Assembly (NCBI GenBank): GCA_016870425.1
Contig: VGBQ01000091.1
Location: forward strand, 1 to 10,057
Direction: 5' to 3'
DNA from: Actinomycetota bacterium
GTDB taxonomy: Bacteria > Actinomycetota > Actinomycetes > S36-B12
DNA length: 10,057 nt
The notes under the pieces were generated by a model. It was given only the letters and a program-made list of their open reading frames with translations, made no database searches and was not told the DNA's origin. This document shows, piece by piece, positions 1 through 5,880 of the stretch. The number at the start of each line of letters is the position of its first letter. The first letter of the stretch is position 1. Position numbers and translations under genes: made by a program.

Positions 1-529
1 CGTCGGCGGTGAGCTCGTGGCCGGCCTCCTGGACGGCCGCGAAGAATGCCGAGAAGAGGGGGTTCTCGACCTGCCCGCGCTCCAGGATGAGCGGGCCGTC
101 CTTGCCGCGCCACTCGTCGGCGCCGGCCTGGCAGTCCTCCATCTTCTTGAAGTACGGCAGGCAGTGGGCGTAGTCCCAGGTCTCCATGCCCGGGTCGGAT
201 GCCCAGCGCTCGTAGTCCAGCGGGTTGCCGCGCTGGAAGATCATGCCGTTGATGCTGCTCGACCCGCCGAGGATCTTGCCGCGGCCGTGATTGACCCTGC
301 GCCCGTTCATGTGGGGCTCCGGCTGGGAGGCGTACATCCAGTCGTAGAGCGGGTTGCCGATCGGGAAGGTCAGCGCGGCGGGCATGTGGACGTAGACGTC
401 GAAGGGGTAGTCAGGGCGTCCCGCCTCGAGGAGGAGCACCGTGGTGGAGGGGTCCTCGCTCAACCGCCCGGCGAGCGCCGATCCCGCTGATCCCCCGCCG
501 ACGATGATGTAGTCGTAACCCCTGGGCAT
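1..529 (-). CDS. betA: Choline dehydrogenase (GMC oxidoreductase), N-terminal part, cut by window edge
   Basis: Reading the minus strand from the ATG at 529 gives 176 codons that run off the left edge. The product starts MPRGYDYIIVGGGSAG, an FAD-binding Rossmann motif (GGGSAG at about residues 11-16), followed by LLLEAG at the end of the second beta strand. GRGKILGGSSSINGM at about residues 83-97 is the GMC signature around the FAD. Residue for residue it follows E. coli BetA closely (MPAAL, RGN.LD, LPYFKK), so choline dehydrogenase is better supported than a generic GMC alcohol oxidase. BetA oxidises choline to betaine aldehyde and on to glycine betaine, usually at the membrane. The catalytic C-terminal half is outside the window. 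It lies 28 bp downstream of the MttB-family gene on the same strand and is probably cotranscribed with it. No good ribosome binding site is visible before the ATG. A betB partner may lie further left. Confidence 0.9.
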   Translation of the reverse strand, partial: MPRGYDYIIVGGGSAGSALAGRLSEDPSTTVLLLEAGRPDYPFDVYVHMPAALTFPIGNPLYDWMYASQPEPHMNGRRVNHGRGKILGGSSSINGMIFQRGNPLDYERWASDPGMETWDYAHCLPYFKKMEDCQAGADEWRGKDGPLILERGQVENPLFSAFFAAVQEAGHELTAD

Positions 530-557
530 ACCCGCAACCCTAGGCGATACGCGCGAG

Positions 558-1997
558 TCAGTCCCCGAGTTCCGCGCGACGGCGGACGACGTACTCCTCG
601 AGTTCGGCGCGAATCGCGTCGTCGAGCGGGGGCTGCTCGTAGTCCGCGAGCTTCTGCTCGTAGATCTCCTTCGCGCGCTCCACCGCGTCGCGGCCACCGA
701 GGCGCATCCAGCGCTCGAAGTTGTCCGAGTTCCACAAAAAGGGGCGGTAGAAGCACGTGCGGAAGCGCTCCATCGTGTGCTCCGCGCCGAGGAAGTGACC
801 GCCGGCACCGACCTCCTCATGGGCACCGAAGGCAAGCTCCTCCTCGCTGAAGTCCACCGGCGTGAATTGCTTCTGGAGGGACTCGAGCATCTGTACGTCG
901 ATCACGTACTTCTCGTAGCTCGCCACGAGGCCGCCCTCGAGCCAGCCCGCGGTGTGCATCACGAAGTTGGTGCCCGCGAGGAAGGTGGGCAGCATCGTCA
1001 TGAGCGACTCGAAGGCCGCCTGCGCGTCGGGCGTCTGGGAGGAGTTGAGGCCGCCGCCTGTGCGGAAGGGCAGGCCGAAGTGGCGCGCGATCTGCCCGGT
1101 GCACAGCAGGCCGATCGCGGACTCGGGTGTGCCGAACTGCGGCGACCCCGACTGCATGTCGATGTTGGACAGGAAGCTGCCGAAGACGACCGGTGCGCCC
1201 GGTCGGATGAGCTGCGTGAGCGCGATGCCGGTGAGAGTCTCGGCCATCTGCTGCGCGAGGGTCGCGGGGATGGACACCGGCGACATGGCGCCCATGAGCA
1301 GGAAGGGCGTGAGGATCACCGGCTGCATCGCCTTGGCGTATTCGAACTGCGCCTCGAGCATGCGGTCGTCCCAGCGCAGCGGCGAGTTGCAGTTGATGAG
1401 GGAGATGGACGTCGGGGTCTTCTCGATCGACTCACGGCTGCCGAAGAGGATCTCGCTCATGCGGATCGTGTCGAGGGCGCGCGTGCCGCTCACGACGTTG
1501 CCCATGTAGATCTTGTCCGTGAGGGTCATCGCGGCGTAGAGCATGTCGAGGTGACGCGAGTCCAGCGGTGCATCGCTGGGCTCGCACACAACGCCGCCGA
1601 CGCTGTCCATGGCTGAGAAGGACTGGGCGAGCTTCGCGAAATTGCGGTAGTCCTCCATCATCGCATCGCGGCGTACGTCGCCCTGGCGCACGAACGGCGG
1701 GCCGTAGACGCTCGAGAAGACCATCGAGTTGCCGCCGATGTGCACGGTGTTGGCGGGGTTGCGTGCCTGGATGTCGAACTCGCGCGGGGCCTTCGCCACC
1801 TGCTCGAGGACGAAGTCGGGGTCGAAGAAGACCTTGTCGCCGTCGGTGCGCATGCCCGCGGCCGCAAAGAGCTCGACAGCCTCGGGCTTCATGAACTCGA
1901 TGCCCAGCTCGGAGACGATCCGGCGCCAACCCTTGTCCAGGACGGCCATCGATTCCTCGGAGAGGATTTCGTAGCGCGGCATCGTGTTCTCGAACAT
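558..1997 (-). CDS. MttB-family (COG5598) corrinoid-dependent amine methyltransferase, non-pyrrolysine; probable glycine betaine methyltransferase
   Basis: This 479-residue protein spans the usual length of the trimethylamine methyltransferase family. Recognisable family blocks are GGGLNSSQTPDAQ (about residues 314-326) and HTAGWLEGGL with SYEKYV directly after (about 347-363), on the TIM-barrel face used to approach the corrinoid. Archaeal MttB inserts pyrrolysine at an in-frame UAG; this frame is uninterrupted and ends in TGA, so it belongs with the non-Pyl members. Characterised ones (MtgB, MtpB, MtcB, MtyB) demethylate glycine betaine, proline betaine, carnitine and gamma-butyrobetaine. 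Glycine betaine is my inference, from betA 28 bp downstream and a dimethylglycine oxidase-like gene at the other end of the cluster. The ATG at 1997 has GGGAGAG just upstream (2001-2007, minus strand); an ATG five codons in (1982) is possible but lacks this site. Its corrinoid protein is encoded divergently, beyond the IclR gene. The family call is firm; the substrate is not. Confidence 0.92.
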   Translation of the reverse strand: MFENTMPRYEILSEESMAVLDKGWRRIVSELGIEFMKPEAVELFAAAGMRTDGDKVFFDPDFVLEQVAKAPREFDIQARNPANTVHIGGNSMVFSSVYGPPFVRQGDVRRDAMMEDYRNFAKLAQSFSAMDSVGGVVCEPSDAPLDSRHLDMLYAAMTLTDKIYMGNVVSGTRALDTIRMSEILFGSRESIEKTPTSISLINCNSPLRWDDRMLEAQFEYAKAMQPVILTPFLLMGAMSPVSIPATLAQQMAETLTGIALTQLIRPGAPVVFGSFLSNIDMQSGSPQFGTPESAIGLLCTGQIARHFGLPFRTGGGLNSSQTPDAQAAFESLMTMLPTFLAGTNFVMHTAGWLEGGLVASYEKYVIDVQMLESLQKQFTPVDFSEEELAFGAHEEVGAGGHFLGAEHTMERFRTCFYRPFLWNSDNFERWMRLGGRDAVERAKEIYEQKLADYEQPPLDDAIRAELEEYVVRRRAELGD

Positions 1998-2000
1998 CGA

Positions 2001-2007
2001 CTCTCCC
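2001..2007 (-). promoter_or_regulatory. Ribosome binding site of the MttB-family gene
   Basis: GGGAGAG read on the minus strand, with the GGGAG core five bases before the ATG at 1997. It decides for this start over the second ATG at 1982. Confidence 0.6.
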
Positions 2008-2061
2008 GATTCGCCGTGGCCCCGTGCGTGGCCGGATTCGCCTTGACCGCTTGGTCCAGCG

Positions 2062-2088
2062 ATCCTACACTCCAGTTTTGGGATTCAA
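2062..2088 (-). promoter_or_regulatory. Possible promoter of the MttB-family/betA genes
   Basis: On the minus strand TTGAAT (2083-2088) and TAGGAT (2062-2067) are separated by 15 bp, resembling -35 and -10 boxes with a short spacer. Transcription would start near 2055 and give a leader of roughly 58 bases. The 17-bp spacing ideal is not met, so this is a candidate only. The inverted repeat at 2089-2105 sits directly upstream of the proposed -35. Confidence 0.3.
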
Positions 2089-2105
2089 GTTCCATATCGT
2101 GAAAC
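2089..2105. promoter_or_regulatory. Inverted repeat, candidate IclR-type operator in the divergent promoter region
   Basis: GTTCCATATCGTGAAAC is an imperfect palindrome with arms GTTxCA and TGxAAC around a 5-bp A/T-richer centre, standing out in a GC-rich background. Members of the IclR family often bind 15-17 bp palindromes of this kind. A second, weaker imperfect palindrome (2079-2094, ends TGG and CCA) overlaps it. It lies between the divergent MttB-family and iclR-type genes, 33 bp before the latter's ATG, so the local IclR protein is the obvious candidate to bind it and control both directions. Binding is inferred, not shown. Confidence 0.45.
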
Positions 2106-2122
2106 TCTGGTGAGCGACCTGC

Positions 2123-2128
2123 AGGAGG
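2123..2128 (+). promoter_or_regulatory. Ribosome binding site of the IclR regulator
   Basis: A perfect AGGAGG ends ten bases before the ATG at 2139 and fixes that codon as the start. Confidence 0.75.
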
Positions 2129-2138
2129 GACGCGCGTC

Positions 2139-2927
2139 ATGGCCGGACCGGTCGGCACGCAGGCGGTGGACCGCGCTTCCGCGGTGCTCACGGCCGTCCT
2201 CGGCTCAACCGATCCCGTGACCTTCGCCGACCTCATCGCGCGCACCGGCCTGCCCAAGAGCACGCTGTCGCGTCTGACCACGAGCCTGGAGCGCAACGGA
2301 CTCCTCCAGCGCACCGCGGCGGGTGCGTGGCAGCCCGGCACGGCCATCACCGACTACGCACTCTCCGTCCGGCCGGAGGACGACCTGCTGCGCATCGCGC
2401 AGCCCTTCCTCGACGCGCTCGGCGAGCAGACAGGCGAGACGGTCAACCTCGCCGTGCCGCTCGCGGGTGAGGTGCGCCAGGTCGCGCAGGTCGACTCGAC
2501 CTACCTCCTCGGCGCCGTCAACTGGCTCGATCGGCCCGTGCCCTTCCACTGCAGTGCGCTCGGTCGCGTCTTCCTGGCCCACGGCACGCCACTCCCACCC
2601 GGCCGCCTGCCCAAGCTCACCGAGCGCACCATCACCTCACGCGCCGAATTGGCCAACGCCCTTCAGCGCGTCCGAGCCGAGGGCGTCGCTGTGGTGGATT
2701 CCGAGCTCGAGCCCGGCCTGGTCGCGGTCGCAGCCCCCATCCGCTCAGCCGACGACACCGTCGTCGCCGCTGTCTCCGTCTCCGGTCCCAGCGTCCGCCT
2801 GACCGGGCGGGAGATCCCCGCGGTCGCTCGGGCTGTCCGCGCCACGGCCGAGGACATCGCAGCCGCGCTCAGCCCATCACGCACGGCCATCCCCACCCCC
2901 ACCGCACGAAAGGCAGGAGCGGCATGA
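2139..2927 (+). CDS. IclR-family transcriptional regulator
   Basis: 262 residues, normal for the family. An N-terminal winged helix-turn-helix covers about residues 8-68, with the recognition helix in LPKSTLSRLTTSLERNGLL (about 38-56). The C-terminal IclR effector domain covers about 80-245 and shows the family segments HCSALGRVFLA (137-147), GVAVVDSELEPGLVAVAAPI (182-201) and AVSVSGP (211-217). IclR proteins bind small metabolites and act as repressors or activators, usually of adjacent or divergent catabolic genes. Here it heads the corrinoid operon, ending in an ATGA overlap with the corrinoid protein gene, and faces the MttB-family gene across 141 bp holding a palindrome at 2089-2105. I infer that it controls both directions and its own expression. 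The ligand is unknown; a quaternary amine or its demethylation product would make sense. Confidence 0.93.
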   Translation: MAGPVGTQAVDRASAVLTAVLGSTDPVTFADLIARTGLPKSTLSRLTTSLERNGLLQRTAAGAWQPGTAITDYALSVRPEDDLLRIAQPFLDALGEQTGETVNLAVPLAGEVRQVAQVDSTYLLGAVNWLDRPVPFHCSALGRVFLAHGTPLPPGRLPKLTERTITSRAELANALQRVRAEGVAVVDSELEPGLVAVAAPIRSADDTVVAAVSVSGPSVRLTGREIPAVARAVRATAEDIAAALSPSRTAIPTPTARKAGAA

Positions 2928-3580
2928 CTCCCGACGAGATCCTCAAGGGGCTCTACGACGAGACCATGGTGGGCAACAAGCCCGCCGTTCTCGAACTCAC
3001 CCAGGAGGGCATCGACAGCGGCCTGCCTCCGGAGCGCATGCTCTTCGAAGCCCTCATCCCCTCCCTCGAAGAGGTGGGTGCGCGCTTCGAGCGCGGCGAC
3101 TGGTTCGTCCCCGAGATGCTCATCGCCGGCAAGGCGATGGCCGGTGCCCTCGACCTCCTGCGCCCCCTCCTCGCGCAGGGCGGCGTGGAGAGCGTTGGCA
3201 CCTTCCTCATGGGTACGGTCAAGGGCGACGTGCACGACATCGGCAAGAACCTCGTCAACATCATGCTCGAGGGTGCGGGCTTCACCGTGATCGATCTCGG
3301 CGTGCAGGTGCCACCGGAGAAGTTCGTCGCCGCCATCGAGGAGCATCAGCCCGACATCGTAGGCATGTCGGCCTTTCTCACCACCACCATGCCGATGTTC
3401 AAGGCCAACATCAACGCGATCGAGAAGGCCGGCCTGCGCGACAAGGTCGTCATCATGGTGGGCGGCGCGCCCGTGACCCAGGAGTACGCCGACGTGTGCG
3501 GTGCCGACGGCTACGCCGCCGATGCCGCCACCGCCGTGCGCAAGGCCAAGGACTTCGTCGCCGCCAAGCGAGCGGGCTAG
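2924..3580 (+). CDS. Corrinoid (B12-binding) methyl carrier protein, MtgC/MttC type
   Basis: 218 residues with the two-domain layout of methyltransferase corrinoid proteins. The N-terminal helical cap (about 1-88; ARFERGDWFVPEMLIAG at 53-69) is followed by a Rossmann-like cobalamin-binding domain (about 91-215). The domain contains the base-off/His-on motif D102-x-H104-x-x-G107 in GDVHDIGKN; H104 is the expected lower cobalt ligand. S149 in the GMSAFLTTTM block and GG at 180-181 (VGGAPV) line the nucleotide-tail pocket. The protein should accept a methyl group from the MttB-family enzyme and give it to the tetrahydrofolate methyltransferase encoded downstream. The start ATG overlaps the iclR-type stop by four bases (ATGA), with AGGAG at 2915-2919, so translation is probably coupled. 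The position before L152 is Phe151 where many relatives have Leu, a minor change. Family assignment is firm. Confidence 0.95.
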   Translation: MTPDEILKGLYDETMVGNKPAVLELTQEGIDSGLPPERMLFEALIPSLEEVGARFERGDWFVPEMLIAGKAMAGALDLLRPLLAQGGVESVGTFLMGTVKGDVHDIGKNLVNIMLEGAGFTVIDLGVQVPPEKFVAAIEEHQPDIVGMSAFLTTTMPMFKANINAIEKAGLRDKVVIMVGGAPVTQEYADVCGADGYAADAATAVRKAKDFVAAKRAG

Positions 3581-3582
3581 CC

Positions 3583-4032
3583 GTGCCGAAGCTCCTCCCT
3601 CTCCTCGAGGATGTGGTCAAGAAGCCGGTGTGGGACTGCCGGATGTGCGGCCAGTGCGTGCTGCACTCCACCGGCATGACATGCCCCATGACCTGCCCCA
3701 AAACCCTGCGCAACGGGCCGTGCGGGGGCGTCCGCGAGGACGGCAACTGCGAGGTCAAGCCTGAGATGCGCTGCATCTGGGTCAAGGCCGAGGAGCGCTC
3801 GCACTCCCCGCTGAACCCGCACCTGTGGGAGGAGGAGTTCAACGACCTGCGTCCGCCGGTCGACAACCGGCTCAAGGGCACCTCGTCGTGGCTCAACCTC
3901 GCCACCGGGCGGGATCGGCGTACGCCGGCTGGCTGGCAGGGCGTCGCGCGCGAGCGTCACTCCGCCGTGCCGGGGGCGAGCATGGTCGAGATCGACGAGC
4001 CCACCATGCTCCCCGAGGGCTTCCACTCATGA
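3583..4032 (+). CDS. metV: MetV-like cysteine-rich protein (methylene-THF reductase C-terminal domain family)
   Basis: 149 residues starting at a GTG two bases after the corrinoid protein stop. An ATG further upstream at 3496 would run back through that gene and gives an unrelated Arg-rich leader, so I reject it. Eight cysteines fall within residues 19-64 (C19, C22, C25, C34, C38, C47, C56, C64), in the pattern DCRMCGQC, CPMTCPK, NGPCGG, GNCEV and MRCIW. This is the MTHFR_C/MetV signature, thought to bind zinc or an iron-sulfur cluster. In acetogens MetV forms a complex with MetF and takes part in electron transfer or stability of methylene-THF reductase. The gene ends in an ATGA overlap with the metF-like gene, which fits a complex made at fixed ratio. 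The C-terminal ~70 residues (LWEEEFNDLRPP onward) are conserved-looking but carry no motif I can name. Confidence 0.85.
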   Translation: MPKLLPLLEDVVKKPVWDCRMCGQCVLHSTGMTCPMTCPKTLRNGPCGGVREDGNCEVKPEMRCIWVKAEERSHSPLNPHLWEEEFNDLRPPVDNRLKGTSSWLNLATGRDRRTPAGWQGVARERHSAVPGASMVEIDEPTMLPEGFHS

Positions 4033-4988
4033 GCCGGCTGTCGACCCTCATTGAGGAGGGCACGCGCCCCGTCGTCACCGCGGAGTTCCCCAGCATCGAC
4101 GGCGGCGGCCTGGCCGCGGTGGAGAAGGCTGCCGACGAGCTGCGCCCCTTCGTCGACGCGGTCAACGCCACCGACAATCCGGCGGCGCATGCGCATGCCT
4201 CCAACACCTCGATCGCGATCGCGATGTCGCAGTTCGGGCTCGAGCCGATCATGCAGGTGGTCTGCCGCGACAAGAACCGCATCGCCATGCAGGCCGACAT
4301 CATGGGCGCGAGCCTCTTCGGCATCGAGAACGTCGCCTGCCTCACCGGTGATGACGTCACCGCCGGCGACGAGCCCGAAGCGCGCAGGGTCTTCGATCTC
4401 GACAGCACCCAGCTCGTCAAGGTCGCGAGCGGTCTCGCCGAGGGCTACTACCTCTCCGGCCGCGCGATCAAGGCGCCGCCAAACCTCTTCGTCGGAGCGG
4501 TGGAGAACCCCTTCGCTCCCCCGCTGGACTACCGCGTGCTGCGCGCACTCAAGAAGGCGGAGGCCGGCGCGCGCTTCCTGCAGCTCCAGATCGGCTACTA
4601 CCCCGAGCGACTCGAGGCCTTCGTCCGCGGCTGCGTCGACGCGGGAGTCACCCGCACGACCGCGCTCCTCCCGACCGTCGTGCTCACCAAGTCGGCCAAG
4701 GCGCTGTCCTTCATGGACGAGTCGGTGCCGGGCATCTCCATCCCCGCCAACATGATCGCGCGCGTCGCGGGCGCGGGGGACAAGGACGCGATCGCGGAGG
4801 AGTCCTACCAGCTCACCCTCGAGCTCAGCCGCCATGCACTCTCACTGCGGGGCGTATCCGGCATCCATCTCACCGACTTCCGACATGACGGTTCCCTCGA
4901 GCGCCTAGTGCGCGACCTGGGCATCGGTCCAGCCTTCGACCCGGTGGCGACCGCCACGGGGACCACCTCAGGCACCACCTCGGTATAG
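4029..4988 (+). CDS. metF: MetF-like 5,10-methylenetetrahydrofolate reductase
   Basis: 319 residues, in the usual size range for a single-domain MetF TIM barrel. Visible landmarks are TAEFPS with E19 (the position of the catalytic Glu of E. coli MetF), VNATDNP (about 49-55), VVCRDKNR (about 78-85), the flavin-site block ACLTGDD and a C-terminal strand ending SGIHLTDF. These divergent sequences group with MetF proteins that travel with MetV. The enzyme interconverts methylene-THF and methyl-THF using FAD. In this setting it probably runs in the oxidative direction, feeding methyl groups taken from the substrate into the C1 pool. The ATG at 4029 overlaps the metV stop by four bases and is preceded by GAGGG at 4015-4019. 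The last ~16 residues are a low-complexity Thr/Gly/Ser tail built from a short tandem DNA repeat (about 4960-4981), probably unstructured. Confidence 0.87.
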   Translation: MSRLSTLIEEGTRPVVTAEFPSIDGGGLAAVEKAADELRPFVDAVNATDNPAAHAHASNTSIAIAMSQFGLEPIMQVVCRDKNRIAMQADIMGASLFGIENVACLTGDDVTAGDEPEARRVFDLDSTQLVKVASGLAEGYYLSGRAIKAPPNLFVGAVENPFAPPLDYRVLRALKKAEAGARFLQLQIGYYPERLEAFVRGCVDAGVTRTTALLPTVVLTKSAKALSFMDESVPGISIPANMIARVAGAGDKDAIAEESYQLTLELSRHALSLRGVSGIHLTDFRHDGSLERLVRDLGIGPAFDPVATATGTTSGTTSV

Positions 4989-4995
4989 GAGTCCC

Positions 4996-5880
4996 ATGCA
5001 CACCGTCCTTCGCTCCGCGACCGCCAGCGTCACCATCGGGCCGGACCAGCCCTTCTGCATCATCGGCGAGCGCATCAACCCGACGGGGCGCAAGAAGTTC
5101 CAGGAGCAGTTGCGCGTGGAGGACCTGTCGGCCGTCGAGGTCGACGTCGCCCAGCAGATCGCGGGCGGTGCCATGATGCTCGACGTCAACATGGGCGCCC
5201 CGCTCGTCGACGAGGTCAAACTGCTCGGCGACGCCGTGCGCCTGGTGCAGTCCCTCACCGACGTGCCCCTGTGCATCGACTCCTCCGTCGTCGAGGCGCT
5301 CGAGTCCGGCCTCGCGGCGTACGAGGGCAAGGCCCTGGTCAACTCCGTCACCATGGAGCGCGAGCGCATCGAGCTCATCCTCCCGCTGGTCAAGAGGTAC
5401 GGCGCTGCCGTGATCGCGCTGCCCAATGACGAGGAGGCGATCCCGGAGGATCCGCACCGCCGCCTCGAGCTCGCCAAACAGCTCGTCGGCATCGCGACCG
5501 ACGAATACGGCATCCCGATCGAGGACATCGTTGTCGACCCGCTGGCCATGCCCATCGGCGCCGATCACACGCTGGCGATGAAGACTATGGAGGCCATCCA
5601 CCTCATCTCGACCGAGATCGGTGTCAACACCACGCTCGGCGCCTCCAACGTGTCCTTCGGCATGCCTGACCGTCACACGCTCAACGCGGTCTTCCTGCCC
5701 ATGGCGATGAAGGCCGGTCTCACCAGCGCGATCATGGACGCCCGCACCCCGCAGATCGTCACGGCCGTCAAGGGCGCCGACCTCATGATGGGCAACGACG
5801 AGTGGGGTGCCACCTGGATCGCGGCGCACCGTGCCAAGCAGGCGGCCACACAGGCGGCGGAAGCAGCCGCTCAGGCATGA
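4996..5880 (+). CDS. Methyltetrahydrofolate:corrinoid methyltransferase (DHPS-like pterin-binding domain, MtgA/AcsE type)
   Basis: 294 residues forming one pterin-binding TIM barrel. GERINPTG (24-31), D63-V-N65 in MLDVNMGAP, D95 in CIDSS, N116 in LVNSV, D181 in VVDPLA and N218 in GASNVSFGMP match the residues that hold the pterin ring and assist methyl transfer in Moorella MeTr/AcsE. It would move the methyl group from the methylated corrinoid protein to tetrahydrofolate, the MtgA reaction in glycine betaine metabolism. Dihydropteroate synthase is unlikely, because of the corrinoid-protein neighbour and the NVSFG block typical of MeTr. The gene lies 7 bp after the metF-like gene, with GGAG at 4988-4991 overlapping that gene's last base, and it shares an ATGA with the RACo-type gene downstream. 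The Ala/Gln-rich tail (about 281-294) is probably flexible. Confidence 0.92.
   Translation: MHTVLRSATASVTIGPDQPFCIIGERINPTGRKKFQEQLRVEDLSAVEVDVAQQIAGGAMMLDVNMGAPLVDEVKLLGDAVRLVQSLTDVPLCIDSSVVEALESGLAAYEGKALVNSVTMERERIELILPLVKRYGAAVIALPNDEEAIPEDPHRRLELAKQLVGIATDEYGIPIEDIVVDPLAMPIGADHTLAMKTMEAIHLISTEIGVNTTLGASNVSFGMPDRHTLNAVFLPMAMKAGLTSAIMDARTPQIVTAVKGADLMMGNDEWGATWIAAHRAKQAATQAAEAAAQA

Noticed and set aside
17..490. 157-codon open frame on the plus strand
   Set aside because: Antisense to betA, whose FAD-binding and GMC signatures are clear.
777..1616. 279-codon open frame on the plus strand
   Set aside because: Antisense to the MttB-family gene, which has conserved blocks throughout; the shadow has none.
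558..1997. Pyrrolysine (amber) readthrough in the MttB-family gene
   Set aside because: No in-frame TAG interrupts the 479 codons, and the gene ends in TGA.
1998..2138. Cobalamin or glycine riboswitch upstream of the corrinoid genes
   Set aside because: The 141-bp intergenic region is too short and shared by two promoters, and I saw no B12-box or glycine aptamer core.
4960..4981. Short tandem repeat (GGxACCACCTC twice) at the 3' end of the metF-like gene
   Set aside because: It encodes a low-complexity Thr/Gly/Ser tail; two short copies in coding sequence do not suggest a mobile element or a regulatory array.
4870..5829. 319-codon open frame on the minus strand
   Set aside because: Antisense to the methyltetrahydrofolate methyltransferase gene; Arg/Asp/Val/His-rich shadow with no motif.
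5802..5876. Upstream in-frame ATG for the RACo-type gene
   Set aside because: It would overlap the preceding gene by about 79 bp and add an unconserved leader; the ATGA overlap at 5877 matches the operon's style and places the ferredoxin domain near the N-terminus.
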